NCBI GenBank assembly: GCA_023374045.1
Contig: CM041776.1
Coordinates: 321,247,925 to 321,311,924 of the forward strand
Source: Limonium bicolor
Lineage: Eukaryota; Streptophyta; Magnoliopsida; Caryophyllales; Plumbaginaceae
Length of the DNA: 64,000 nt
Reading direction: 5' to 3'
The notes beneath the pieces were generated by a model. It made no database searches and was not told the origin of the DNA. It saw nothing but the letters and a program-made list of their open reading frames with translations. The position numbers and the translations under genes were made by a program. How positions within the stretch are numbered: position 1 is the stretch's first letter; every line of letters starts with the position of its first letter. This document shows, one piece after another, positions 46,590-60,728 of the stretch.

Positions 46590-49500
46590 TGTAACACCCC
46601 TAATCCTAATCCTGTAGTATAATCGCAAGTCGTAGCATAACAAAATATAATTCACAGCGGAAAATAAAACTAACTATCGTTTGGTGTTACACGCCGTTAC
46701 CCACCCATGTGAGTAACAAGGCAACCTTACTCCATCCATCAACTTCAACTCCCCACCGCCGTGATGACCAGATACTGAGCAATCTTAAACTTACAATCCA
46801 AATCCAAAACAAATGAGCAACTAAACCCAATACAACAGAACTCCATATTACAGTACGTAACAAGAAATAAAGTTTTTTATTGAAAATACAACAGCACCCT
46901 GTGTCCCGCACTCCGGCTTGTGTCTTCGTTCAGTAACCTGAAATGTTTGGCCCATTGAAGGGCTCAACAAATGATATGCTGGTATGCTAAATATAGTCCT
47001 AAATCATCTGGATCCCTTAAGTCGTTTTATCCATCTTGTTATTAGATTCATTACATGCTATGCCGGTTACAATAATAATAATAATAACTGTAAATATTTA
47101 AATAAACACACAACAGTTCATCCAACAATATAATCAATAACCAATAACCAATAACCAATAACCAATAACCAATAACCAATAACTAATAACCAATAAACAG
47201 TGACCAAACAAGATACGCGTATTAATTAACTGTACTTGTTAGTTGACCTCATGGCCCTTATCCTTTTAACCAACCACTTGAACCTTCCAGTTAAATTCCA
47301 CCTCAGGCGTCATGTTAGGACAACCCTTAATAACTTATTAATGGACAGTAGTCCCCTGGGTTCCAATGGAACCGTTGCCAGCTGACCCTGCGGCCCTGAA
47401 TATATTATTTGCCTTGAAGACGACCAATTCGGCCGAAGCCTGCACCAACAGTAGTGCCCTCTGCCATCATCGAATGTGGATAATGGATTCCCTTGAGTGA
47501 CTCTTGATAGTAGTCCCTTGTAGTGATCACGATGCGCAACCAGATAGTCGAAACTAACTGGATTCCTCTCTTTGTAAGTTAGCCCTTTAGTCAATGTCAC
47601 AAGATCCAATCCTTGAGTTTTAAGACTATGTCAGTTGACCGTCAGTTAGGTTCTCATAATACCTAAAGGTCATCTAGTCTTGTTCGAGTTTAGATGTATA
47701 AACTTCCAGTCATAAGACGTTCGCGTAAAATAAAACGCAATGGTGTCGAGCAATACAGTATACTAGATCATATATATAAATCACAGATATCGCTCTTAGC
47801 AATTAAACACACAACGTCTGGACCTCAGGAAAATCCTTAGGACATTCAGACCACACAATTAACATACGTTCACCGTGAAAATTGCTAGCTTGACAATTCA
47901 CACTCAGTAGTTCCTCCCCGTAACGCTGTTATACGTACATGAAATACCGGGAAATGTTAATACGACTAGCACTAATTATTACAGTACTGTTACTACAGAA
48001 CTAACACCCGTAGTATACTAACCCCGTATGTTCTTTATTTCTCCCTGTTATTTAACAGTGGTTCGAGGTAGTTTAACAGTTCGTTATTTTATGTAACAAC
48101 TACATGTGATAATGAATATTCCATTTTATGGTATATCTTCACCTCATTAATAATATACTCATAATTGTTTTCACTTATTCTATATATTAATATAATTTGG
48201 TTATTTTTAATATACCACAATTATTTTATAAACTTTACATTATATTCCAAAATACATTATACTTAATCTTAATTCCTTACTTTATTAAATCACAAAACCA
48301 ACCTTATAAATTCGGTATTTATATATTGAACACATTAACTTTTGTAAATTACTAATTAACCATATAACTTTCGGTAATTACAAATTGAATATACTAACTT
48401 TTATAAATTACTAAATAATCCCATAAACTCTCGGTTTCAACATGTACTTTTCCTATATTTACAATTTAACCCCAAAACTTTATATAAGTTACATATTAAC
48501 TCATAAACTATAGTCTTAATATTTAATTTCCTTAAATATCGAAATGACCCCTATAATTCCACAATTTATGTTTTCGCCCTATATTCAATTCGGTTTAACA
48601 TATAACTTTTATAAATTACATATTCACCCCAAAACTTTTGTAAACTTAATATTTATGTCATAAATCATTTTAACCCAAAGTTTTTGGTCAACGCTTTGAC
48701 CAAAGGCTAATTTCATAATTAATACTTTAATATACCCAGAAAATCATATGTATTCGGTTTTACTCAATATTTTCCAGAAATTACAAAATAGCCCCACAAC
48801 TTTATAAAATGTTATTTTAACACTTAAACACTTGTTTAAATTCACCAAAACTCATAATATTAATTCCTACCTTATATTATCATAATTATGCTAATAATAC
48901 CTTTAACTCTCTCGCACGACATAATAATACCCATATACTTTTTTTTTCAAAATTTACAATTTAGCCACCTAACTTAATAAATTAGCCATTTAAATACTTG
49001 TAGCTATTTTTAATACTCCCAAAATTTATAATATAAGTTAATATACTTATATTCTTCTAAAATCACCAAATGAACCCTTTTATTCTAGGCTGTAACAAAT
49101 ATTTATCATATGGTTTTAAAACTTGATTTATATCTTATAATAAGTGTATATAAATGCATATAAGCCATATAACACTTCTAAAAATTATGTTAATGACTTA
49201 GGATGATGATAAGCTCAAAACTAAACATTTAACTCCTAGACAATTCGGCTAATATATATATATATATACATCATAATTAAATTTTGTGACGCAAATTTAT
49301 ACCTTAAGGTAATAATCTTACCTTGTATGTTACAAATTATTTTCTTGATAATATAACCTATAGTTTTTCGGCCTTAATTTATCTAAGGTGTGTACATAAC
49401 TTTTGTACTAAAATTTGAAGCTTAAATCAAACTTAAACTTAGTAGATTTAATTATAGAAACTTACACCTTAAATCAAGATGATTCTTGTACTTGATTTCC

Positions 49501-51120
49501 TCTTGAATTCCAAGCTCCTCCAATGCTATATTGTTGTAGAATTTTCGGCCTCCATGTGTAGATTTAGGAGATCCAAGTGTTAGACTTCTAACAAAGATTT
49601 ATAAGTAAGACTTGGAGTAGTTTATAAGAGTTTACCTTAGGTATTTTTCAAGGAATTTTCGGTACACCTTAGGATGATTGGAGATCCAAGTTTCCTTCAT
49701 GAAATGGTGAAGAGAACATTGCTTTAGAAGCTTGAATTTTCAGACAAGAGTTTAGGTATTTACTAGGATTTTCAAACATGAAAATATACCTTAACTTGAT
49801 CTTGTTTGTTCCTTGAGTTGTTGTTGAATCAAGACAACCCCTTGGAGTACTAATGCTTGGTGCAATCTTGCAAGGTTGCTAGGATGATTCTTGCTTCAAG
49901 ACTTGTTGGAAGTTGCTAGGAATTTAACACAAAATGGAGTTTAAGGTTAAATCTCCATTAATGGAGCTTGAAGCTCACAAGAAGAGGCTAACTAAGGAAG
50001 AAAGAAAAGAGAGAAGAAGGCTTACCAAAATCGGTCAAGTGAGGAGCAAAGGAAATGCTAGCTCACGTATGGAATTAAGAGAATAGGCAAAGGAGGAATT
50101 TCTCTTTGACACAATAATGTCAAAGTTAGGCATGCTAAGTAAGCTTTTCCTTAATTAATTGCTTGATTCTTGGCTCCATAAAATCCTCTCAATCAGCTAG
50201 ACTTTTGGCCATGAAGAAAGAAAGGATGACTTTGTGTGTCAATTGAAACAAGATGACAAGGCAAAGGTAGGTAGCTTGTTTCTTTTGAATTTTCTAAGTT
50301 GAATCCCATGCCCATCTTGTCTTGTTCCTCTTGTATACTCACGGTAATGATGCTGTAGGTAGGCAATTGATTTTTGTTATTTGAAGACATGTGAACATGC
50401 TTAGTTAGGTACATGTCTTACTTTGATTTTTATAAGGCAATCAAACTCCCTTTCCCTTGCTTATTTTCGGCAGCATTAGGCTAGAGAACAAGTTGATTCT
50501 TTGACATATATTAGCTTAATACCCACATGTGACTAAAGTAGATCTAGTATTACTTTATGTGTTTAATTTTCATGACTTTGCAAAGACTAATCTCTTCTCA
50601 TTTTCCTGCAGGTTTTCGGTAATGAGAGGCCTCTTTAGACTGAGATTATTTTGACATAATGTCACATGGCATGTGGGAAGGTGAGTCATTATATTCTATG
50701 GCTTTTCAAAAGCAAATTCCTTTGTCTTTTGACTATAAAAATCGGCCACATTAGTAGCCATGTGGGACTGATTTTTAACTTGGTCTTTGTCACATTATAT
50801 TACATTAAGATCATATTGTAACATATTATAAGTCACAACATTTATTTGGTACATTTATACCAAGGTAAAAGATGAAAGTTACTAAGGTAAAATGCTGATT
50901 TTATAGTACTTTTTTACCACAATTTCGGCCCTACTTGTGCTATGAGTTTAGCACTTGCTTTGATTGATTTGGATGGTCAATTCATCCCCAATTAATATTC
51001 TTAACTTGTGGCTCCTCAAAAACTTCAAGGTAATAGCGTAGAACGCGTTTTTACGGCACCCAAAGTGCGTTTTTTATGCTCTAAGGACTTTTTGGTAAAT
51101 AAGTTGTGCTAACGAGTTTA
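46590..51120 (-). repeat. Second long minus-strand LTR (B), interrupted on its high-coordinate side
   Basis: It begins TGTAACACCCCTAATCC (plus view), the same terminal pattern as LTR A, and has a similar early block (GTTACCCACCCATGTGAGTAAC versus GTTAGTCACCCACGTGACTAAC in A), so it is a related family. It carries no conserved frame, and a TA-repeat lies near 49253. At 51121 the plus-strand element C starts. The short segment 56691-56852 beyond C, which abuts another polypurine tract, may be the rest of this LTR. Confidence 0.6.
47063..47200 (+). repeat. Microsatellites (ATA)n and (AATAACC)n
   Basis: A short ATA run at about 47071-47088, then about nine near-perfect copies of a 7-bp unit CCAATAA at about 47138-47200. 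Confidence 0.9.
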
Positions 51121-54100
51121 TGAAATACCCCTAAATTTTAAAATACATTTATTTTCTAGTTTACGAGTATATGATATAGTATTTATAACAAGCATATTAT
51201 ATTGTTTATGAGAATGTTATATTATTTGCTCGTATATTATATAGTATTTAATAAAGATGATTCGTTTAAATAAATAACCCGTTAAAAAAATAAGTCGGTT
51301 ATGATTTTTAATGTAGTTGTGATTATCATCATATTTATCTGGTTAGTTTTATATATTTATATATTAAAGATTAAGTTATAATCATTATGTTACGATTTAA
51401 ATACTACTATTGGTTTTATTACATACACTAAATAAGTTAGTTTTAATAAGTCGGTTGCGTCCTTTGGTGTTTTGTGTTTTTATTTACTTAATCAACTCTA
51501 ACTTTTCGTATTCCTAGGGTGTTACTATTGTTTAGTATAATGTAGTTATAATAATGATACGATATCAATACTAATATTGATTTTACTACATTTAATAAGT
51601 CGTTGTAATTTATTGGTCTTATTCTTTAGTGTTTCCTAACTTTATTTAATCAATCAATACTAACTTTCCGAATTTCCTACTTTATTTAATAAACTACTTT
51701 TAAACTTTCATATTTCCTAACTTTTGGTTTTCTGCAATTCATTACAGTAGTTTAATTCACCTTGATAAATAAAATAGTTTTGATTCCCTATCTCTTAGGT
51801 TTCCCTCTGTAACCTATAAATTCTCATCTTGCTATCCCATTTGATTTGCACATCACACTCCCTTGTCATCTCTCTTGCAAATCTCTCAATTCCTCTAATC
51901 TCAAATATCTCACACTTTTCATCCATCCATCTCTTATGTTAGAACAAGAAAGAAAAGAAAAGAAAAACCTTCACAACCCTCCACTCTATTAGCCCCAACT
52001 AAAGAGCCCCAACTCAGTCACCGTATAGTAGGAAATGAAATATATATATAATCACTTCCCTTGCAAAATCTTCTCACACCCGCATCAGCCCACACAGATT
52101 CAGGATTCATCCCCTCTTTCAATACAATTATCGCTATGAATTTGTAAATGCGGAGTAGAAAAGTTAATTGAGTGTTTGGTTGAAGTGAATCGTAGTCAAA
52201 TACCAGGTAAGTTACTGCGTTCACTAATTTTGTATTAACTGCGTAAAATAAATCTTTTTGTAGTGGTTGTGATTCTTGTCTGTGAGTGACTATTATTTTG
52301 GGAATGAAATGTTTATGATAATGATTACTGGAAATATTAAAGTGTGTGGTTTATTTTATGGTAAATAATTGAGTATTATTTTTAGAGGAGATATCAATGT
52401 GAAAATGTTAATGATATGGTTATGTGGAATTGTAATTATTTAGTCATGATTATTGTGGCATGATTGAGTTTTGGGGGTATATGTGGATTAAAATGAGATT
52501 ATATGGTGAATAATAACAATGAATAAAGGAGTTATAAGGAAGATTATACCATGGTACATGTGGGCTGTATTAGGACACATGGATGAGATGATAAATGCGG
52601 GCCGCATTAGGACGCATAAGTTTGAGATACGTGGGCCGCACTAGGACACAGTTAGCCCTAGATCTACTCCTTAGTCCTTTGAACTATTGGGGGGTGCACA
52701 CTTAAGAATTTAGTGGCGAGTTGGATTCCCGGCTGCGTGTTGGGGTCCGGGTTACAGCTGCGTGTTGTACCCAAAGTGAGAGATGTTTTTTGTCCCAGCT
52801 ACGCGTTGGGACAAGGAAGATAATTAAATTAATCTGGCTATTATATTATGAGGTTATTAAAAATCTCTTGAGGTATTCATGATTGTTTTGGCATGATAAT
52901 TTGCTTGTTGTATGTTCGATTTGTTAAAAAAATGATTTCTAAAGAGAAAATTATTTTTACGTAGTGAAGTGGTAGCTTACTCAGTTTTTCTGACTTTATC
53001 GTGGCTCTTTCTGTGCTTGTTTGGATTTCTGCCACAGGTGTTGATGTGCTTGGGGTTTGGGAAGACGACTCCACATAGACGGGCTATTTGTAATTACATT
53101 TATTTTAGGCTTTGAGACTTCAAAATTTTTGTAGAATTGTTATTATGGACATTGGATTTTCTTGTCAAAAATAATGAATTGGTTATTTAGTTAATTGTTT
53201 AGGCTTCACACTCGTTCCTTTGCGAGTGTGGGAGTAATACTCCGGATTAGGTTTTGTTCCCGCTGCTTACTAATATTAAACTTGAATTGTAAAAAAAAAT
53301 TGACCTAATAAAATGTTAGAAATTTCGGGGTGTTACAAAGTGGTATCAGAGCAAAACCGGCTAGAAAATAGGTTAAGAAAGATATAAAAAATGGAACAAT
53401 TATTTTAGGATTAAAATTTGGACAAGCCGTCTTCTGGGGGAATCTTTCCGATGCTTTCTTTGTTTTTAATGTATTTTGAGATATTTTGTGTGATGATGAT
53501 TGAATGTTTTTCTTTTATGCTTGATATGTTGAATACTGATTGCGGTATATGTTGACACAAAGGCATAATTGAATATTTTAGATATGAGTCAAAATTGATG
53601 AAATTTATGAAATGTTAATGGCCTATGATGCTCAAGTGATAATGTTCTGAATTTTGTGATTTACAGTAATTCCTTTTATAGAAGGATCGATATATCGAAT
53701 GAATGTTTGATGATTGAAATTCCATATGAATTGTATCTTATTGACAATGATTGGAATTTTATTTGAATGAATTATAGTCTCGTGGTTGTGAACTTAGGTG
53801 TGATTTCTTGCAGCTCAAAATCTTATCTAATTTCCCCTCATCTTTTTGAGTCTGGTTCGAGTTAATTACAAGGACGTAATATTCTTTTAAGGGTGGTAGA
53901 CTGCAGTAACCAAATTTATTATGGATAGTGATATGATATAAACCTTAGTATAAAGTAGCTATAATTGATTAATTTCTTAGTGGGACCATTGGTTTGTTGG
54001 GTGAGATCGAGCTTCGAGGACGAAGCTTTATTTTAAGGGGGGAATAATGAAATACCCCTAAATTTTAAAATACATTTATTTTCTAGTTTACGAGTATATG

Positions 54101-56267
54101 ATATAGTATTTATAACAAGCATATTATATTGTTTATGAGTATGTTATATTATTTGCTCGTATATTATATAGTATTTAATAAAGATGATTCGTTTAAATAA
54201 ATAACCCGTTAAAAAAATAAGTTGGTTATGATTTTTAATGTAGTTGTGATTATCATCATATTTATCTGGTTAGTTTGATATATTTATATATTAAAGATTA
54301 AGTTATAATCATTATGTTACGATTTAAATACTACTATTGGTTTTATTACATACACTAAATAAGTTGGTTTTAATAAGTCGGTTGCGTCCTTTGGTGTTTT
54401 GTGTTTTTATTTACTTAATCAACTCTAACTTTTCGTATTCCTAGGGTGTTACTATTGTTTAGTATAATGTAGTTATAATAATGATACGATATCAATACTA
54501 ATATTGATTTTACTACATTTAATAAGTTGTTGTAATTTATTGGTCTTATTCTTTAGTGTTTCCTAACTTTATTTAATCAATCAATACTAATTTTCCGAAT
54601 TTCCTACTTTATTTAATAAACTACTTTTAAACTTTCATATTTCCTAACTTTTGGTTTTCTACAATTCATTACAGTAGTTTAATTCACCTTGATAAATAAA
54701 ATAGTTTTGATTCCCTATCTCTTAGGTTTCCCTCCATAACCTATAAATTCTCATCTTGCTATCCCATTTGATTTGCACATCACACTCCCTTGTCATCTCT
54801 CTTGCAAATCTCTTAATTCCTCTAATCTCAAATATCTCACACACTTCATCCCATCCATCTCTTATGTTAGAACAAGAAAAAAAAAAGAAGAAAAACCCTC
54901 ACAACCCTCCACTTTTAGCCCCAACTAAAGAGCCCCAACTCAGTCACCGTATAGTAGGAAATGAAATATATATATATAATCACTTCCCTTGCAAAATCTT
55001 CTCACACCCGCATCAGCCCACACGGATTCAGGATTCATCCCCTCTTTCAATACAATTATCGCTATGAATTTGTAAACGCGGAGTAGAAAAGTTAATTGAG
55101 TGTTTGGTTGAAGTGAATCGTAGTCAAATACCAGGTAAGTTACTGTGTTCACTAATTTTGTATTAACTGCGTAAAATAAATCTTTTTGTAGTGGTTGTGA
55201 TTCTTGTCTGTGAGTGACTATTATTTTAGGAATGAAATGTTTATGATAATGATTACTGGAAATATTAAAGTGCGCGGTTTATTTTATGGTAAATAATTGA
55301 GTATTATTTTTAGAGGAGAGATCAATGTGAAAATGTTAATGATATGGTTATGTGGAATTGTAATTATTTAGTCATGATTATTGTGGCATGATTGAGTTTT
55401 GGGGGTATATGTGGATTAAAATGAGATTATATGGTGAATAATAACAATGAATAACGGAGTTATAAGGAAGATTATACCATGGTACATGTGGGCCGTATTA
55501 GGACACATGGATGAGATGATAAATGCGGGCCGCATTAGGACGCATAAGTTTGAGATACTGTGGGCCGCACTAGGACACAGTTAGCTCTACATCTACTCCT
55601 TAGTCCTTTGAACTATTGGGGGTGTGCACACTTAAGGATTTAGTGGCGATTTGGATTCCCGGCTGCGTGTTGGGGTCCAGGTTACAGCTGCGTGTTGTAC
55701 CCAAAGTGAGAGATGTTGTTTTGTCCCAGCTGCGCGTTGGGACAAGGAAGATAATTAAATTAATCTGGCTATTATATTATGAGGTTATTAAAAATCTCTT
55801 GAGGTATTCATGATTGTTTTGGCATGATAATTTGCTTGTTGTATGTTCGATTTGTTAAAAAATGATTTCTAAAGATAAAATTATTTTTACGTAGTGAAGT
55901 GGTAGCTTACTCAGTTTTTCTGACTTTATCGTGGCTCTTTCTGTGCTTGTTTGGATTTCTGCCACAGGTGTTGATGTGCTTGGGGTTTGGGAAGACGACT
56001 CCACATAGACGGGCTATTTGTAATTACATTTTATTTTAGGCTTTGAGACTTCAAAATTTTTGTAGAATTGTTATTATGGACATTGGATTTTCTTGTCAAA
56101 ATAATGAATTGGTTATTTAGTTAATTGTTTAGGCTTCACACTCGTTCCTTTGCGAGTGTGGGAGTAATACTCCGGATTAGGTTTTGTTCCCGCTGCTTAC
56201 TAATATTAAACTTGAATTGTAAAAAAAAATTGACCTAATAAAATGTTAGAAAATCCGGGGTGTTACA
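51121..56267 (+). mobile_element. Plus-strand Ty3/gypsy-type element C with a 0.7-kb internal region
   Basis: LTRs 51121-53337 and 54048-56267 both run TGAAATACCCC...GGGGTGTTACA, 2217 and 2220 bp, and differ at only scattered positions. The primer site TGGTATCAGAGC (53341-53352) is the initiator-Met type. The polypurine tract TTTTAAGGGGGGAATAA (54031-54047) abuts the second LTR and is preceded by TTCGAGGACGAAGC, the conserved end of Ty3/gypsy pol. The 710-bp internal region otherwise has no gag or pol, so it is a deletion derivative moved in trans. After the second LTR a second primer site (56271-56282) and about 420 bp of internal sequence follow. Confidence 0.88.
53341..53352 (+). promoter_or_regulatory. 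Primer-binding site of element C (tRNA-Met type)
   Basis: TGGTATCAGAGC, three bases after LTR 1. An identical site follows LTR 2 at 56271-56282. Confidence 0.88.
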
Positions 56268-56690
56268 AAGTGGTATCAGAGCAAAACCGGCTAGAAAATA
56301 GGTTAAGAAAGATATAAAAAATGGAACAATTATTTTAGGATTAAAATTTGGACAAGCCGTCTTCTGGGGGAATCTTTCCGATGCTTTCTTTGTTTTTAAT
56401 GCATTTTGAGATATTTTGTGTGATGATGATTGAATGTTTTTCTTTTATGCTTGATATGTTGAATACTGATTGCGATATATGTTGACACAAAGGCATAAGT
56501 GAATATTTTAGATATGAGTCAAAATTGATGAAATTTATGAAATGTTAATGGCCTATGATGCTCAAGTGATAATGTTATGAATTTTGTGATTTACAGTAAT
56601 TCCTTTTATAGAAGGATCGATATATCGAATGAATGTTTGATGATTGAAATTCCATATTGAATTGTATCTTATTGATAATCAAATTTATCT
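56268..56690 (+). repeat. Second, truncated internal region of element C
   Basis: Repeats 53338-53760 nearly base for base. Similarity stops after ATTGTATCTTATTGATAAT near 56690, where unrelated minus-strand element sequence begins. Confidence 0.85.
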
Positions 56691-56872
56691 CAATGGTATT
56701 CGCATCTCCAGTGCGTAATAACCATAATTGCACCATGAGTGAATACATATGTTTATGTAACATAAGTACCAATCATCAAAACAAATTCTTTTGCGCTATG
56801 CACACTGTAGTTTACGCACTCATTACGTAAAACATACACTTTGCGGTTTTCGCTCTACCCCCCTTAAAAGGG
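56691..56872 (-). repeat. LTR-start fragment with polypurine tract (minus strand)
   Basis: On the minus strand, CCTTTTAAGGGGGGTAGAG (56853-56871) marks the end of an internal region, preceded by ATTACGTGGGCTTAATC, a decayed pol end. The sequence below it should be the beginning of an LTR. It does not match LTR A and may complete LTR B. The expected TG terminus is not clear. Confidence 0.5.
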
Positions 56873-59800
56873 ATTAAGCCCACGTAATCTACCATGTGTC
56901 AATGTTGGACATTCGTCGAAGGCATTCAACCGTCATGGAGTGTTTCGGCTTCCATGCGGTCTATTATACAATGTTCTTTGGTCAAAGGGTCTTAACCAAT
57001 TTGCTGGTTTAGTCCCTGCACCAAGAATTCTCATTGGAGTTTGTTTAACTCTTAACCGGTTCGGTTCTAGCCTTTTAGGCTTCAAGGCGTTGATAAGTAG
57101 TCGTTCGCTCTTATTCACCAGGTATATTTCACCTTAGAATTATGGGCCCACTAGCTTCTGCTGCGCGGCCCTGAAACTTGGGGTTTGTTCGCCCTTCTCG
57201 TTATTCTTAATGTGTTACACATCACCTTTTTATCCCTTTTATGTGGGGAATAAGGTTTCTCAATCAAGCGTGGTATTTCTTACCGTACGCGAACTCGATG
57301 AGTTATAGATTTTCAATCCAGCTCTCTGGAAGCCTATTGTACATACTCTTTTGTACTTTCATGATTATTTACTTGGTTCTTCTGACGTGCTGTCAGTTGG
57401 AGTTGAGCCACTACTTAGTGTGTAGTGCTCCTTCTGTTTTTAGTGGCTTCTGTATTATGTCCACTTACCTGGTTCTGTACAAGTGTTCTTCTACTTGTAC
57501 GACCTTGCATTCTCTATGCATCGGTCTTCTAAATGTTCATAGGTTTCCTACCGCTTTTATTTCGGTGGAATTCACTTCTTGTGATTATTGGTGTGTTCAA
57601 CACTCTTCGTGCTTCTTTGGCCAAAGGCCGCACGGTTTGTTTCTAAGCTTTCGCTTAACTGGCTTGTGCCATGTTCGTTGGTATGTTTGTACACCTTCCG
57701 TATCCAATGCGGTTGATTCTTTAAAAATTTGGGTACTCTTGTCCCGAAGTTTATTACTTATTTGATCCTTAAAGGATATGCTTCTAGTTCCTTATGCCAT
57801 TGCAATAGGAATGAACATTGCCTCCTCTGTGAGGTCTTGCATCACATGGTACAGACTTCTGGCTTGTTGCCCGGTCTGTCTACCATCTCTTATTTAGCAT
57901 CTCCATATCATTGTGTGATTGTTCACATACATTGGTCACTTGTTGCGCACCATGTTCGTGTTTACGTACAACTTTGGTTTCCTTGGCATCCGCTATTATA
58001 TTAGCTTCTGCTCATGCATTTCTACCATACATACTATGGTTCGTCCCCCTACTCGGTTGATTACCGAATATACTCTAGCGTTGCTTTCTTTACAATTATC
58101 CTTGTACACATACTGTGTTTCCTCTAAACCGATTATTCTTTCAGTTTTTGATAGTTTGCTATCAAAGCTTATTTCGGTTTTATCTTGTTCAAGTTATTGC
58201 TTGGTAGTAATTACATGCTCAAGCTTCACTACAGTAGTAGTTCAGAAAGAGATGTATTATCAGACATCCACTGATGGCATCCTCTTCTTTGGAATCTATA
58301 AGTTCACCGTTCTTACAGTCCTATGATAACGAGTATTATCCTCGCTCATTAGTTATTAAGCAACTCTTCTGGTGCCATTTCTGGCAATTTTCCTTGTGAT
58401 TCTAAGTAGGTTTGCAACCGTTGTATCTACATATTGTAGTTGTTTGACGGCTTACGTGCCACATTGCCTAGAGTTCTGCTCATCTTAGGTTGTTCTCAAG
58501 TTTTTGCTTCCCCGTATACCATCGAATGGCTTGAAGTTAATACTGGGCTCCATGATAATATCGTCGTGTAATGCTTCCGTTCATTGGAGACCCTTTAAGT
58601 AATTACCGGTTGCCTCTTGGCAATTTAGGGTACTTCCCGTTCAGCGGAATCCCTTCGGTGTTCTAACCGAGTGTTCACTTTAACCCTTGTGCTCTTATCA
58701 CGACACTTCGTTCAATTATTGTTGTTCCCCACACCCTTCAAGAATTGCTCCTGAGTGTTGCTAAGTTACGTCATTTCATCTGGCTAGCATTTATGGGTAT
58801 GTTCAGTTGATTACCCCGCCTTGCGGTTCTGGATTTGAATTATCCCGTTTAGGGTTATAACGTCTCTCGTTCTTAGGGTAGACCACAAATACTTTTCCTT
58901 ATGTCTTGACCGGGTATAATGTCTTCTTCTATGAAGAACAGTATTTCCCGATAGTCTTGGTGGTTGTCCTGGGAATTCCATCCCGTTTGTTGAATATTGA
59001 TGTGTTAACATCAGGCACTTGCCTCACCGTGTTTAGACTGGCATACATTCCAGCTATCGTGCATTGCTTCTAGATTCTCGAGACATGTCCGATGTCTTTA
59101 CTCAATCGTTAGTGCTTCTCGCACTTCTTAACTCTTGATCATTTCCTCCTGGAGTGAGTTCTTGACTCCTTTAGCTTAGTGGGCTTATATGAGTTCTTCC
59201 AATCGTTTGAGGTGTCCAACTGTTCTGATTTGAACTTACCTGTCGTCCGTAGCACGGACCTGACTACTTCCCGTGTTTCGTACCCTACTCGTATACATAC
59301 GTGGGGTACCTTACTGGTACATTACTACTTACCTGACTAACTCACAAAGAGGTTTGTCAGGCCCGCATGCTCACTCAGAGTGTGGTCGTCCCACATCCCG
59401 TTTTTGGGTACACTAGTAGTGCTCGTCACACGCCTAGGTGAAGTATTCTATTGTCAACTCCTCTTGTATCATTCCATGATAACTCCCGTAATTCCTCTGG
59501 TTTGGTTTTAAAATCTGAGTTTTAAAGAAATATTGAGTTTCGAAAGAAAAGTTTTGAGTTTGAAAGAAAGGTCTTGAGTTGAAAGAAAAATTTTCATGGT
59601 GTTACCAGGTCTGGGGGTCTTGACCAGGTCTAGCTTCTCGCTGACTGGTATATTCTTAATACAATGGTCAGGCCGTTAGGCCTTTCCAAGGTTTCGTTCT
59701 TCAAATTCCTAGGATTGGTGATCCTATATTTGCTTCACTGTCATGGTGGTACTTTAGTAAGTACTTGTTGGTCATTAAAAGTTTTCCAATTGGCCCTGTT

Positions 59801-60728
59801 GTTGCTGCACTTGCCATGACAAGTGCGCGGGTAGGTTGGTTTTCAGGGTAGCATATACCGGTTACGGTATTGTTTCCATCCGTATTTGGGTGTTTTATTG
59901 GATCTTCCTTTGATCTTAGTGATCAATCTCCTGAGTAGCTTCTCAGCGTTCTTGACATGATTGTCATTAATCCGGGTGTTCCCCGATATTTGGGGGTCCT
60001 CGCTTCGTTGCCCGTTCCCACACCTTCACGGTGGTTTTCGAGTCTTAACTCGTTTAGGCTCTACTTTGTAGCCTTATTGGGAGGTATCCCGTAGATGTTC
60101 TCGTAGCTGTCTGAGCTATGTTATCCAGGCATTATGGCCTCCTAGTGTTGCAGGCTTGGAGTTATCCAACCATGACTAATTTCCTTAGTCGGTTAGTATA
60201 CCATTGGTGGCATTATCAAGCGTTTGCAGTCCGCAAACTCTTTTGTCTCGGGTTTTGTTGCTCCGCCTTTTTCACTTCATTGTGCGGTTGTGCTTCCCTT
60301 CTTGCCGGTTACACATGGTTCTCGCAACTGCGAAGCACGTCGCCCCATGGTGCCGTAAATTTCATTATCCTATGGCTAGGATTCTCAATCTACCGCTAAT
60401 AAGTGCGGTTATTGTCATTCAACGGGAACCGTCTCCGGGATTTCCAGCTCTTGGAATCTACCGTATGATTGGTTCTTTCTCTTACAAGGTTTATTTTGTA
60501 ACTGCCAGATCGGGTTTACCCGAGTAAGAGAGATCCTTTCCATCTCTCTGGCATTCTTCTCCCAACTTTATATCGTGGGATGTGGAGGGAGGGTATGGTT
60601 ATTGTAGGTTTCTAGATCACACTGGAAGTTCCTATCTAGCGTACCTCTCACACTAACACTCAACCCTTAGCTCTAAGTCTCTAATTCCTAACTTGGTATT
60701 TTCAGTTATCAGAGCGAAGTCCACTTTT
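56873..60728 (-). pseudogene. Decayed Ty3/gypsy internal region (pol/gag relic), minus strand
   Basis: The best anchor is at about 58990-58865 on the minus strand. There EFPGQPPRLSG, followed by a charged stretch, corresponds to the block that opens the reverse transcriptase of plant Ty3/gypsy elements (PGLPP...IEF...PGTxPIS). The pol end and polypurine tract at 56853-56890 and the LTR A end at 60729 place it as internal sequence. Stops and frameshifts are dense. Catalytic motifs of reverse transcriptase and integrase, and gag knuckles, were not found with confidence. Plus-strand frames here (such as 57241-57765) are antisense accidents of T-rich sequence. Whether it belongs to A, B or a fusion of both cannot be decided. 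Confidence 0.5.

Noticed and set aside
47130..47205. Short regular repeats near 47.1 kb as a possible CRISPR-like array
   Set aside because: They are a simple 7-bp tandem microsatellite with no spacers, in a plant genome.
54756..55067. 103-codon frame in LTR C2
   Set aside because: It is not maintained in the sister LTR at the same position (51829-52144), so it is not a gene.
57241..57765. 174-codon plus-strand frame rich in Leu, Tyr, Cys and Ser
   Set aside because: It is antisense to a decayed Ty3/gypsy internal region. The hydrophobic look comes from T-rich sequence and no domain is recognised.
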